From Notospermus geniculatus (taxonomy: Eukaryota; Nemertea; Pilidiophora; Heteronemertea; Lineidae): DNA of 64,000 nucleotides. The notes under the pieces are model-generated. The model was given only the letters and a program-made list of their open reading frames with translations, was not told the origin of the DNA and made no database searches. A program made the position numbers and the translations under genes. Below, piece after piece: positions 1-10,577 of this stretch (its first letter is position 1; each line of letters starts with the position of its first letter). The stretch is from contig NMRB01000046.1 of NCBI GenBank assembly GCA_002633025.1, positions 241,734 to 305,733 on the forward strand, read 5' to 3'.

Positions 1-127
1 ATAAGTGTTTTAATACTTTACTTTTGGCTGAAATATACTGGTATCAGCATGGCCAAAATCAGCACAACCTGTGTAGGTAGCCTACCTGAAAGGCCGCAAA
101 TGATTGCGAGATCGATATAAAAAACAA
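1..127. repeat. Second copy of the caspase 5' flank
   Basis: The first ~127 bases align with 10607-10713, which lies just upstream of the caspase start codon. Shared blocks include the GAAATATAC..GGTATCAG stretch, the ATGGCCAAA block and GATCNATATAAAAAAC. Left of this window the sequence could continue into a paralogous caspase gene. The match ends at about 127 and nothing downstream resembles the caspase again, so this is the edge of a segmental or local duplication. Confidence 0.6.
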
Positions 128-148
128 GTACTGCATTCGAAAGGATAA

Positions 149-350
149 CCTCAGAGATCGCGTTAAGGTGCGTCCATGCGTCCCTGGACGCATGAAATCA
201 ACTTCAGACGCAAATTGAGAAAAAAAGCTTCCTGCAAAAACGTCCTCCTGAGATATTTAGGACGCAAAGTAAGACGCCTGATTTTTTCATTCTTGCAACT
301 GAAAAACGTCCATGCCAATATCGACGTATGAATTTTTAGGATCTCTGAGG
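149..350. repeat. Foldback (MITE-like) element
   Basis: Ends are inverted copies of CCTCAGAGAT (149-158 and 341-350). The interior contains several ACGTCC/GGACGC-type words in both orientations. No coding frame. Non-autonomous DNA transposon relic is an inference from structure only. Confidence 0.4.
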
Positions 351-541
351 AAAAACGCCCGCCCCTAGGCCTATTGACGCCGTCTCCGCGCTACCACGCG
401 CGAATCTGCCACATTCGGAGTCAAACAATGCAGCTTGAATTGAGTTATACCCACGCTCCCAGGTGTTTGTACCGTACATCACACGTGCAGAAACGTGAAG
501 TTTGGAACGAGGTAGATCCCGGACATGCAAAACTGAGGTAA

Positions 542-799
542 AACGAAAATGGCGGCGATCAAGCGGAAGGCGAAGCTTGTTCATTTCTTGAAGAAATCCA
601 ACAAAAAAACGATCAAGCTTCCAAAGCCCTTAAAATCTTCAGCCCAAAGAATATCCCTAGTGATGGCGGCATCAGTAGCTATGGCGATGAAGAAATCAAA
701 CTGCTTGGTGAACATTTCGGAGTGCAAGGAGGTACACACAGCAGCCAGCCAGGGGGATGTGAGCTGCCTCTGTTTGAATCTGTGACTGTGAAGACTTAA
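542..799 (+). pseudogene. Possible transposase-derived (ZNF862/KIAA1586-like) relic
   Basis: The frame with codons starting at 542 is open to TAA at 797-799 and reads as a plausible acidic protein tail. It includes ALKIFSPKNIP, SSYGDEEIKLLGEHFG and a final ELPLF segment. From memory this resembles the region just before the C-terminal dimerisation part of hAT-like transposase-derived proteins such as the ZNF862/KIAA1586 group. It has no start of its own, because a stop lies at 539-541, and no upstream acceptor or neighbouring exon is visible, so a relic is likeliest. A second frame starts at ATG 549 inside AAAATGGCGG, is open to 785 and is basic. It has a possible donor at 731 but looks less protein-like. 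Family assignment is uncertain. Confidence 0.3.
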
Positions 800-2334
800 A
801 TACATGTATCGCAGAGTGCCCCCTTTTTCATCAAAAAAGTGGATGGACGCTTCATATTTGCTGGTCTTCCCTGCAAAAGAGTCCATTTATTTGGACTCAT
901 GGAAATCGAATTTGGACTCCTCATTTTCAAGCTATCTGAGGCAAAAAGAGTCCACTTGAAAAAAATGGACTCATGGAAAAAAATCCTTAATGCTACCACT
1001 GACCCTCATCAACTAGGCCTAGAGCCTAGCTAGTAAAATCCATCCATGGGGTAGGCCTACCATTACCATACCATCCACTGGTAGGACTACCGGTACCGGG
1101 TACCGGTATCCAGGTAGGTTAGCTGGTTCAGTAGGGCTCAGCCTAGCCCTAGGTTACCGTTGGTTAGCTGGTTAGGCCTCGCGTGCGGTGACGGTTAGGG
1201 TCAGGACTAGGATTAGAGTAGGCCTATTAGGGGAGGGGTCAGAAGAAGTGACAAGGGTTGAGCGTCAGGGTGGGTGGAGTTAGCAATGAGTGTAGGCCTA
1301 ATAGGATCAGGACTGGACGACATTCACCAGTTAACCGTCCATGTTCACCCTATTCCAGTATACCTACCGGTAGGCCTAGCCGATCATGTTAATAGCATCC
1401 CTAGGCCTATTGTGGTATGAAAATTGTAAGCTACATTTGAGTGCCCCACCCACGCGGGACTCCGTGACGGAACAACATTGGTATGTAGGCCCTAACCCCC
1501 GTGCATGAACCCCGTAGTAGGTACATGGTTCCTGCAGCTTTTTGGTGAGCAAAATTAAGGCCTTTTTAAGGCTTTTTAAGGCCAGTCCAGGAAAAATTTA
1601 AGGCCAAGTTGTCAGGAGTTTTCATGTAGGTTTTTTTCGTACAATGGTTTAGCACAACCTGAAGGTTAGCGCTGAGGGTGGGATCCTGACTTTCACGATA
1701 GGGCAGTTTTCAACTGATATGAATAAAAACGTCGTTAGGAAGGGGAAATGGTTTAACGAAAATTCAAAACTGAAGCTACATCAAATTTAAGGCCTTTTTA
1801 AGGGCACTGAGTGAAAAAATTCTATATTTAAGGCTTTTTAAGGCCTTAATTCTGAAAAACAAAAATTCCTGACTTTTAATGCTTTTTAAGGATCCGCGGG
1901 AGCCCTGAGGTAGAGAAGGGGACCACGCGGCAAGGTTCCATAGGCCTATTGGAGGTGGTTCTCAGCGTGTATAAATAAATAAAAACCAAGAAGATGGATC
2001 GATACCTTATAGGTAGGCCTATTATTTGTTCGTTTTCCCCACACGCCGGTAGGCCCTAGGCCTACCTTACGACCCCTCCCCCTCATAAAATACGAGACTA
2101 GACTATGACCATGATAACCCTTCCACCGCATATGATAGGCCTAGGCCTGTCCTATGCTTCATTCATGTTGTTCATGCATGCATGCTTTGGGCTTCTCATG
2201 CATGGCAGCATGCATCATGCATGGATGGGATGGGTGATGCATGTCATGTTGTTTGTTTGTTTTTGGTCTTCATTCACTCACTTGTCAGACTTGCTGCATG
2301 CTAAGCAGAAAGGCTGGGATATGCAGACCAACAT
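800..2334. other. Non-coding stretch with simple AGGCCTA tracts and TTTAAGG repeats
   Basis: No gene found. 1010-1420 is dense in TAGGCCTA and TACCGGTA words. 1550-1890 holds two clusters of AAGGC(C)TTTTTAAGG-type words, with related words inverted at 1551-1600 and 1790-1900, which suggests an old foldback insertion. 2160-2250 is rich in ATGCATGCA. Confidence 0.5.
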
Positions 2335-2337
2335 GGG

Positions 2338-2630
2338 TCAAGTATAGTATAGCGGGCCAAACTGCGGGAAGTTCGAAAGTACTTCCGTCGTGTAGCTGTT
2401 CATGAAAATCATCCAGTCTTTTTGGCGCTTGGCAAGTGGGAGTTGGGAACTGAGAATCGATCTGGGAAGTGGAGTAGTGGGAAGTGCGGTGTTGAGTATC
2501 ATATGGGAATTCGGAAGTGAGAATCAAGAATTGGGTNTTGATACTCAGACAAGTACAAAAATTCATGATCTGCTATACCAACGAAGTACCATATTACCTC
2601 CCATGGCTTGGCCCGCTATACTATACTTGA
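2338..2630. repeat. Foldback element with perfect 23-bp inverted ends
   Basis: The 23 bases at 2338-2360 (beginning TCAAGTATAGTATAG) are exactly inverted at 2608-2630. The centre contains a single ambiguous N at 2537, a place where base calling or contig joining was uncertain. No coding content is supported. Confidence 0.55.
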
Positions 2631-3432
2631 GCCGACCAACATTACGTTTAAAACGATCGAAACTTGCTAGCCCGGGCCAGGAAGATCCCGCTTTTCTGGT
2701 TAAGGAACGTTCTGGAATAACTCACGAACTGTGGTTGGTTATGATGACGGCAGACATGGCAGAAACCAAAATGGCCGGGCACGCGCTAGACTAGTCCTCT
2801 GTCGTAGCACCAGTGCCCAAACTCAGCATGTGATTGGTCAACCAGATTGCCGCCATGAGCTCATCATCTATTTTTAGATCAGGCTGTCAAAACAACACCA
2901 CGTGGGTTGCATATGTCATGCAGTCAGCAGTGTGCCATGCGAGTTGCATAAAAACTCAAGTTCTCTCTAGTTTGGTAGATGTAAACAAGGAACTTATTAG
3001 TAGAAGCCTAGACCTGTGAGATGGCTGGATCTGATGGAGGATCCTGGATATTATAATGATGGCTGGAGTCAATGTACACCTCTATGTAGTGCAAGGTGCA
3101 ATAAACTTATTTGAATTTGAACAATGAAAAATAAGAGTAGGCCTAGGGACATTTTCCTAGGGATATGCTCACCTGTCACACCTGTCGTCCTGTTGTCCCA
3201 TTGAGACTGCAGTACTTACGAAGCCTATGCCTACTTTAGGGTTCATGAATGAATGACAAAATTCAAAGTTTTGATAAGATCAAGAATATATTACCCATCT
3301 TGATGAGATATACAATTTGCGTCTTCAATTTACAATATTAGGCTATATACAATATCTCTCGATTCCTACACAAGTATAATCACCCAACCTATGTGGGTGG
3401 GGAGAAAAGTGTTAGACAGCCAAATGCCCACC

Positions 3433-3599
3433 TAAAGCCTTGTTTACACTGCAGGCGTGGTGCGATGCAAAATTTTCCACGCCTGATTGTTTCCACCGTT
3501 AAGCCTATAGCTGTTCACACTTGCGGTGCGACGCGATGCGGTAAGAAGGCTGTAATCCTTTGTTCAAATTGCACCGCGCCTGCGTGTGAACAAGGCTTA
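3433..3599. repeat. Small MITE-like foldback
   Basis: Ends AAGCCTTGTTTACAC and GTGTGAACAAGGCTT are inverted copies. Subterminal GGCGTGGTGC and GCACCGCGCC extend the pairing. The open frame through it is an artefact of the repeat. Confidence 0.55.
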
Positions 3600-3804
3600 A
3601 GGTTTTACTGTAGGGTAATGAGAATCCATGAATGTAAAATAGAGCGACACGTTTCCAAACCAGCACTGCCAAACCAACATTTTTAACATCAGCCTGCTGC
3701 CCCCTCCTAGCACCAATTGTCATTGTTATACATGTATATAGAATTACAAGATTTAGGGAGAATTGCCTAACAAACACCGAGACAGGCACAGATCCAGAGG
3801 GAAG

Positions 3805-3930
3805 GGGGCTCTTTTGGCCAACAAATGTGTAAAACAGACCATGAAATCCTGGAATTTGGCATACCGGTAAATTTCAATGTTCCTTACACAGGGTCCCCCC
3901 TCTTTTCCCAAATCATGGATCCACCCCTGC
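3805..3930. repeat. Dispersed element of the GGATCC-ACCCCT family
   Basis: A GGGGGC..TTTTGGCCAACAAA start, a TGAAAT(C/T)TGGAATTTGG core and a CATGGATCCACCCCTG end recur at 25185-25350, 33880-34033 and 38255-38410. Four partly diverged copies in one window define a dispersed non-autonomous family. No open reading frame is conserved among copies. Confidence 0.55.
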
Positions 3931-4287
3931 CAGATGTACATGGGAACAGTTCATTAACTCCATATGCAAGATCATACACTTTCTTGGATAAACAATTGTA
4001 CTCATGTTACAAATCCCGCCATCTAGTTTCTCCGAGTCCGCAGTAGTCACAAGAATCACTCATCCATTTAGGAGACACGCTCGTCATACGTATCAGCAAA
4101 AATTCATAAGCTCCCCTTATAAATTTTTGGTATCATACAGCTCTGTCTTTCTGGAATAACTCTCATGTTTTTAAGAATCCTATAACATTTACATGTATGT
4201 ATCCTATGTCCATAGTAAAAGTCGCCCTCATACGAAAAAAAATTGCCACCACATATCCAATTCAGCAGGGAAATATCACAGGAATGG

Positions 4288-4388
4288 CTGAATTTTCATT
4301 GGCTGTCAGAATCAGGGTCACGTACACGCCTGTACGTGACCCTGGGAGTCATACAGGCCTCTGCTGTTTCAGCCAATCAGAATTCAGC
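4288..4388. repeat. Nested palindrome
   Basis: Inner arms CAGGGTCACGTACA (4313-4326) and TGTACGTGACCCTG (4331-4344) are perfect around a 4-base loop. Outer arms GCTGAATTTTCATTGGCTG and CAGCCAATCAGAATTCAG pair more loosely. It would form a strong hairpin. Confidence 0.6.
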
Positions 4389-4786
4389 AGGTTGTTATGC
4401 ATAGCAACCATGTCTCCTCAGCCTCAGGCATTCAGGTCCAGCTCATTGGAGTCAAGGAAATGCTTTTACGGGTCTCGGGAGAATACCAACACACAGGGGA
4501 GGATACCGGGGAGCATACAGAAATAGCCATGACATAATATCTAAGTACCGGTATGTACATTAACATCCAAATATTCTGTGTTGCAGTTCTGTCCTTCAGG
4601 TAAAAATCTATAAGTGGTCTCAGAGACTTGAAGCATGAAATCGTCACTTCACTCATGCAGCTGGGGCAAAAAGTGAAATAGGCCTACCTACTGTTAGACA
4701 GTGGCCAGTACATGAAAATCATATGAGTTAAAAGAATAATGAAATATATGTCCCTCTCCTTATTGAGAATATATTTTCTCCCACAA

Positions 4787-7700
4787 TTACTTTTTCAGAA
4801 AAACTTTCTTGCGGAGCGTTGGCTGGGGCACTGGGCTCTGTTTGTAGATGCCACCCTCGATCAATGCGCTGGCCTTGGCGACCTCTTCATTGACCTTGAT
4901 CATGATGCTTAGAAGGTCATGCCTGAAAAACACGCAAAAAGCATAAATGTTTCAGATCATCCACCGTGTTAAAGCGAATCGAAATCGAAAAAATTTGATT
5001 TAGAAATAGAATTTGAAAGGGGACGAATTTTTGGGAAAAAATGTAAACAAACTTCTCCAGAATGTCAACAAAGAAATTTTCGTGCATTCTGATTGGCTGA
5101 ATTTTGTGTTTACAAACACCAGCCAAATGTAAACAAAATCCGCTGTCGATTCGCTTTAAGTCATAGTAAGGTATTACAGCATAACGAGTTCACAAATCAA
5201 CCTCGGTAACTACAGTAACCAAGGGTAAAACGACTCTCCGTTACCATAGTTACTGAGAGGGATTTATGAACTCTTCAAGGGTCAAACGACCACAATAGGT
5301 CCACGTACCTGTCACTGTACTTATCCAGCATCTCCACGAGCATCGAGATGTACCATGATCCATGGGTCTCACTGCGGTAGGAGACATACCCCGGGAGCGT
5401 CGCATATCCAACCAGGAAGTCAGACTCATTGGGCAGCAGTGGTGGCGTCTCCCCATAATTGCTGTCAGTGTCAGTTTCAAACCCCATCTGGTTAATGTTT
5501 CCTTGGCATGCTTGGACAAAGAACAATTTTGGCTTTTTCCTCAGGGTTGAGCAATTGAGTCCACGGAAATGATGTGTGATGGTTGAAATCTCGACACTGA
5601 GACCGTCAACACCGTATACCTCGCCTCTTGCTCCGTGGGAAAGAATGCAGAAAGCAAAGCAATCATAATTTGTATGGTCTGTCTGGTACGCAGCTCTTTT
5701 CACCACCTGCATTATCTTCTCCCTTGTCATGTCCCTGTACACCTGAACTACAAACTTCAGCTTGCTGAAGATATAGCGGAGGTTTTCTGGAAGGAAAACA
5801 TTTCACAGTGAAAATGATTCCAACAACATATGCTTTGATGAACAGAAGGGTAACTGCCATTAGTCACAAAAGGAGACTGACCCAGCCCATAATGCCCCAT
5901 CACACTGTTATAGTTCTCAGTACGTTCTTGAAAATGTTGCCGAACGGGCTCAAACTGTGTGCGAACGGAGTGGACGTAGTGGCAACTTTTTAGTCTTTTT
6001 ACGAACTTCCTGGACGGGAAGGGTGCTCCAGCACTTCGAGAGATTATTTGGCCAACATTACATGTTCTAGCCCGTTTTACGATAGGACAGAGAACGTTTT
6101 GAGAACTAGCTCAGTGTGACAGTACCTTTATCCACAGAGGTCTTTTTTCTGTCTGCCCTCAGCCCAAGAACTAAGTGCAGTTAACACAACAGAACAGTCA
6201 GCTCAGTATATTATTATTATGTTAAACATGGATTTTCTTCCATAATCCTTCATGGCTCACAGAAGATTTGGAACAATAGCTACTGGCTGATGTTGGCACT
6301 GGCTATCAAACTGACCTTGGTCGACGTCACTCCCGTGGCGATCCTTCAGTGGTTTTCCTCCTCTCACTGGCTTGAATTTCACGTTATTGATGATGATGCA
6401 GATGCCACGTGGATCTGAAGTGATCTTGTACGACGGCATATCGTGATCACGTGTATAGATTTCTTGGCGCAGTTGCTCAAGTTCCCTTTCCATGGCCTCG
6501 ACATTGATTCTTTGCACATTGTCCTGTGTATGTGCTGAAAACATTTAAATCAAACTTCAGTCCAAGAAAGTACAGCCAGGAATGTGGTACCCAGAGAGAT
6601 TGTCCTCAGGGGTATATGTGACCCGTTCTGGTAGAACCAGGCAGAAGGTGAGCCTCAATGAACTGAGATGACACCAGGAGAGAATGGAAGAAATAGATTG
6701 TTTCAGGTTTCACAATCAACAGACAATATTGAAGCTGACAAACATTTGGTCTCAACCTGCCAAGCTAAGACCGACATATACCTGGTTTTGCCAGAACAGG
6801 CCACATATCAAGTTGGGTTCTTAATGGCTGAAAATTTTGGATTTGAACGTGAGGTCAAAATAACTGGTGATGCTCAATCTGGGCGTTTGACAATGATTTG
6901 CATCCCCTCACTGCAGGGCTTTGGTCTCACTCCCTTCATGCGTTCCCACACACGAGGAGCAAGACCAAAGCCTGTGGTGGGAGGCTGATTTGTGTGGCAG
7001 ACATAAAGTGACAGCCAAGATTAGGCTGCCCACAAATTTTCAGCTTGAAGGAACAATAATTATCATGATCTTTCCATACACCTGTGCGGGAAGCCCATTT
7101 GTGACCCGATCTAGAAAAAGTAGGTGGATGTCACAGGTGATCATCATTGGTCGTCAGTTTACTCAAATATTAGGGAGGTTTCGCAAGCGCCCGGTTAGGC
7201 CATATGACGACGTTTTTCTATTGTGTGGGTATACCCAAACAATAGATAAACGTTGTCGTATGGCCTGACCGGGCGCTTGCGAAACCTCCCTATTATCATT
7301 GGTGTCAACTACTATTGTCAACCCGCAGACGTATATTTCAGCTACTGTGTTGTAAGGTTGTTAACCTTTTCCTCGGTTGCAACTTTCACCTACTTTTGCT
7401 AGATCGGGTCACATTTCTTCATGAGCCATTTCAGAAGTAGGTGACAATTGATAAGCTTACCAGTGCCTTGTCTATTCAGAATGTTGATCGGCAAATTGTC
7501 TTCCACCGTCACTTCCTCCTCCATCGGTTGTTCATGATTAACCTCCTCATCTGCAGCCTCTGTCGGCGCTGGGTGATAATCATCGCTAGGCTCACCTTCG
7601 TCTTCACTCTCCATGGAGGAAATCGTCAATGGGATATTTGACGACTGGTTTTGTGCATTATGTGGCTCACCACTGCCGGCTGGATTTGGTTCAATTTCTA

Positions 7701-10577
7701 ACTCATCCAGTATTGAAGGTAGCTGCTTGTCATTGGTTTCGTTCCCTTTGGGCTGCCATGATTCACCAGGGGGACGGAACAGGTGGGGTTTTTCATACGG
7801 AACCTCGTTCTGCCCTGCAGCACCCGGACGATAACTGATATCGCTCTCTTCTAGTTGTTTTGATGTCACATTTTCGTAACACCCACCAGTGGCTGACAGC
7901 TCCCCTTCTGATGTCACAGGTGGTTTACTCGACGGGACAAGTGAATATCCTTCCATGGGGTGAGAAGGTGGTAGGCTCTTCATGTCCGAGGGGAAAATAA
8001 CAGAAGGACTGGATTCCTCGCTGTAGGACCCACTCATCTCCTTACGGTCAGATAATCCTGACAGAGGGGGTAGGGATTGACTTCCGCAAGCCCCAGCTTC
8101 AGCAGAGCCAGTGTTTGAAGGGGCATGAATGCCCCACTGTCCATGCTTTTGAGGGACATCAACGGCCCGCTGTCCTCGCATTTGATGAAGTTCTCGCTGT
8201 TTTTCGTTCGCAGCGACACCTGGAAGCAAATGACAGACGGTACCGGTAAACAAAACGACTGAGCAGTGTCGTTCAACAACCAAAAGATTTACTGGTACTC
8301 ACACATCAAGAGAACACTGAAGTCATTCACTGTGTGACAATAGGGAGTTTTCGCAAAGCCCCCGAAACGCCAACGCGAACGCCAATCCCATTGTTCGATG
8401 GCACGACGAAGGGACCGAACAAAAGAATAGACGTTCGCGTTGGCGTTTCGGGGGCTTTGCGAAAACTCCCTATTGTCAAAAGTGTACTGACATCTATTCA
8501 ATGTTTCAATGTTATTCAAAGCCAAGAGAACGGCTGTCCTCCGATCACGACATTGACAGCTTGGTGGACAATGAGGTGAATCCCACCCAGGAATAAATAA
8601 AAGAACACACCCACGCGTAGGGGTGGTTCCCGTCAGCTACCAATGAGAGTGGACAACAGCCTGCCTAGTCATATCAACTATGAGGATCGTAACTATGATA
8701 GAGGGCAGCACAGTGCAACCAGGTCCTATCGAGGCAGTGAGCTATGGTCCTCATTCTCAGGGAGTCAGACATACCTGTTCCAAATGGACCGACGGTAGCA
8801 GGCTCCCCAGACTCTCTAGGACCATGGGTAACTTCATTCTCTGTCTCATGAGGGCGATGAGTTTGCCTCTGTGCTGTAAAAAACGAACATGCCAAGATTG
8901 TGAATGTGTATTAATGTGAAAATACAACTGTTTAGTCCGACAAACTATAGAGGTTCTTCATGTGATGTCACATTTCCATGACGACATGATGCCGCCATAT
9001 TGATCATCAAAATGTCAACCGACATCACGGCATGAACACAGCGTCAACACACAGATCGTGACGTCAGAAATGTCATGACACGAGTTTTGATGTCGTCACC
9101 GGGCACATGATGGCCAACATGGCCGATTCTTTACAGTCACATGACCGTTGTGACGTCAGTGAAAAACCTCTACAGCAGCGACCAGTAGGAATGCAAAATT
9201 ACAAATCTGAGGTGAAGAAATGTCCAATGCCACATTATCATATCATGATGTCATCAAACAACAACAAATGGAACTGAAAAAGAGGCGCTGACTGAGGAGA
9301 GGCGTCTGCTGAAAATAAGTATGTTTCCATAACAACAAACCTTTATAGTTCCTAATTGCAGTCACAGCGTCGCCATCCTCGGCCACCTTCTCAATAACTC
9401 GCTCTAGAAGGTCAAGGTCATCGGGGCTCAAGTTCCCGCTCCGTTCTAAAGCCAGAAGAATGGTATAGCCTGATTTGTACTTGGTGTATTTCTTTGGCAG
9501 GAAACGATCCAAAATGAAGCCAAGCTGTTTCACTTCCTCAGACCCCATGCATTCAACAACGTGCATTACCATGACCCTGAAATATGTCAGATGATTTTTA
9601 AGGGAAGTTCTTTTCCTGACTTGTAAATTGTATAGGATTACAAACATGAGTTGTAATGCAGGGGCGTCAGCAGGGGGAGTCGGGGGTGCGAACGACTCCC
9701 TTTTGGCGAACCGTGCCCTCATATTCGCAGCAGCTCTGAACTTTCACTGGACCTGCCCCTGGAGAAGTCACCGCTTGCAAACATAAACGGACAGGGCTTT
9801 CAATTTCCAGGTAGAACTACCGTTAAACGGTAGCGCCCAAATTAGCCACGCCCAAAATAGGCCTAAAAAAATTTTTTTTCAAAAAAATTTTGAAAAAAAA
9901 ATTTTGGAAAAAGATTTTGAAAAAATTTTGTAACATTTTGTGGGCAGTAGGCCTATACCTAAGGGCGATGTCTGCTTTGGAAATAACATCTGAAAGTGTA
10001 AACAATTAATTGTGGACAACTGAGAAAATATTTTATTTGTGAGCATCATTGAATCTTGCTGTTTTTTTCTTTTGTAAGATGTCTTCATATCATCTGTAGC
10101 CATCACGTAAAGCAGACGAGGCCATGCAAAAATGCGCCCAAAATAGGCCTCTTGGAAATACCTGGTATGCCCTCATCCTGGAAATTGAAACCCCTGACTG
10201 AAGCCTAAAGTAAATGGCTCCTCTACTGCTTCAACTGTAACTTACCGGAATGAATTCAGCCGTGAATTCTCACTGATCATCCGTTGAACATCTCTCACAG
10301 ACAAGTGCAGCTGATCTCGCAACAGATCCACTCTTCGTATGGTGAAGAGACATTCTGCCAAGTATTTTGTGTCCTCTGCTGTCACAACATTTTTATTGCA
10401 TAAAACATCGAAGAGTTCTAACCCGGAGTCAATCTCCTCAAACCTCTTCCTGGGTAGGTAATCAACACACAGGTACTTCAGGGTCAAGACTTCATCTGAA
10501 TCAAGATCATCTGATATCCTTTTGATTGTCAATCTGAAGTCTTCACTCGGCCCCGCTATCACCACATCCGTCTGCAT
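4787..10577 (-). CDS. Initiator caspase (caspase-8/10 type) with tandem death effector domains
   Basis: A cysteine protease of the death-receptor/innate signalling branch, expected to be recruited through its DEDs and autoprocessed in the cytosol. Coding exons on the minus strand are 10246-10577, 9341-9576, 8775-8873, 7461-8219, 6316-6534, 5309-5786 and 4787-4922. They sum to 2259 nt (752 aa), and all junctions are GT-AG and in phase. DED1 (about residues 12-110) has the RRVDLL RxDL motif. DED2 (about 111-189) has the matching FILDRFLP helix. A ~290-residue acidic, Ser/Pro-rich linker follows, far longer than in vertebrate caspase-8. The protease domain shows SHG (His599) and the QACQG active site (Cys642), Asp654/Asp656 as likely p20/p10 cleavage sites, YVSYRS and GSWY of the substrate groove, and a PQPTLRKK tail as in caspase-8. 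Start is the first ATG in frame (10577). FADD-like binding is inferred. Several introns carry MITEs. It is divergent from NDUFB3. Confidence 0.9.
4969..5159. repeat. MITE in the last caspase intron
   Basis: Terminal inverted repeats TTAAAGCGAATCGA and TCGATTCGCTTTAA bound a 191-bp AT-rich interior, entirely intronic. Confidence 0.6.
5186..5273. repeat. Short foldback in the last caspase intron
   Basis: GAGTTCACAAATC at the left pairs imperfectly with GATTTATGAACTC at the right, with CTCGGTAACTACAG/CCATAGTTACTGAG inside. It ends about 35 bases from the splice donor of the p20/p10 exon. Confidence 0.45.
6617..6806. repeat. MITE, TGTGACCC-ended family 2
   Basis: The left end TGTGACCCGTTCTGGTAGAA is matched in inverse by the right end near 6785-6806 (TTTTGCCAGAACAGGCCACA). 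The interior (ATGACACCAGGAGA, then ACAATCAACAGACAATATTGAA) is shared with the larger element at 15701-16039. Intronic in the caspase. Confidence 0.5.
7100..7413. repeat. MITE family 1 copy, split by a nested hairpin element
   Basis: The ends TGTGACCCGATCTAGAAAAA and TTTTGCTAGATCGGGTCACA are inverted. The same ~193-bp element occurs intact at 16904-17096 and 48511-48703, and inverted at 59696-59886. This copy is interrupted at 7171-7292. The last intact piece stops 47 bases short of a caspase exon. Confidence 0.75.
7171..7292. mobile_element. Nested near-perfect hairpin element (TAGGGAGG family)
   Basis: A 122-bp insertion whose two halves are almost complete inverted copies, from TAGGGAGGTTTCGCAAGCGC to GCGCTTGCGAAACCTCCCTA. 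The surrounding MITE at 16904-17096 reads straight through this position, giving the empty-site comparison. A relative with the same TAGGGAG-TTTCGCAA termini lies at 8335-8478. Confidence 0.7.
8335..8478. mobile_element. Hairpin element, TAGGGAG-TTTCGCAA family
   Basis: TGACAATAGGGAGTTTTCGC at the left is exactly inverted at the right. Pairing continues through GCCCCCGAAACGCCAACGCG and is broken only by a short central loop. It lies in the caspase intron between 8219 and 8775. Confidence 0.7.
8947..9173. repeat. MITE family 3 (AGAGGTT-TTCA ends)
   Basis: Begins TAGAGGTTCTTCATGTGATG and ends TGACGTCAGTGAAAAACCTC, imperfect inverted termini rich in TGACGTCA words. Two further copies (48972-49058, internally deleted, and 49412-49613) sit in an Arp3 intron. 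Confidence 0.6.

Noticed and set aside
7441-7641. Plus-strand frames opposite the caspase linker exon
   Set aside because: Antisense shadows of a real minus-strand exon with consistent splice phases.
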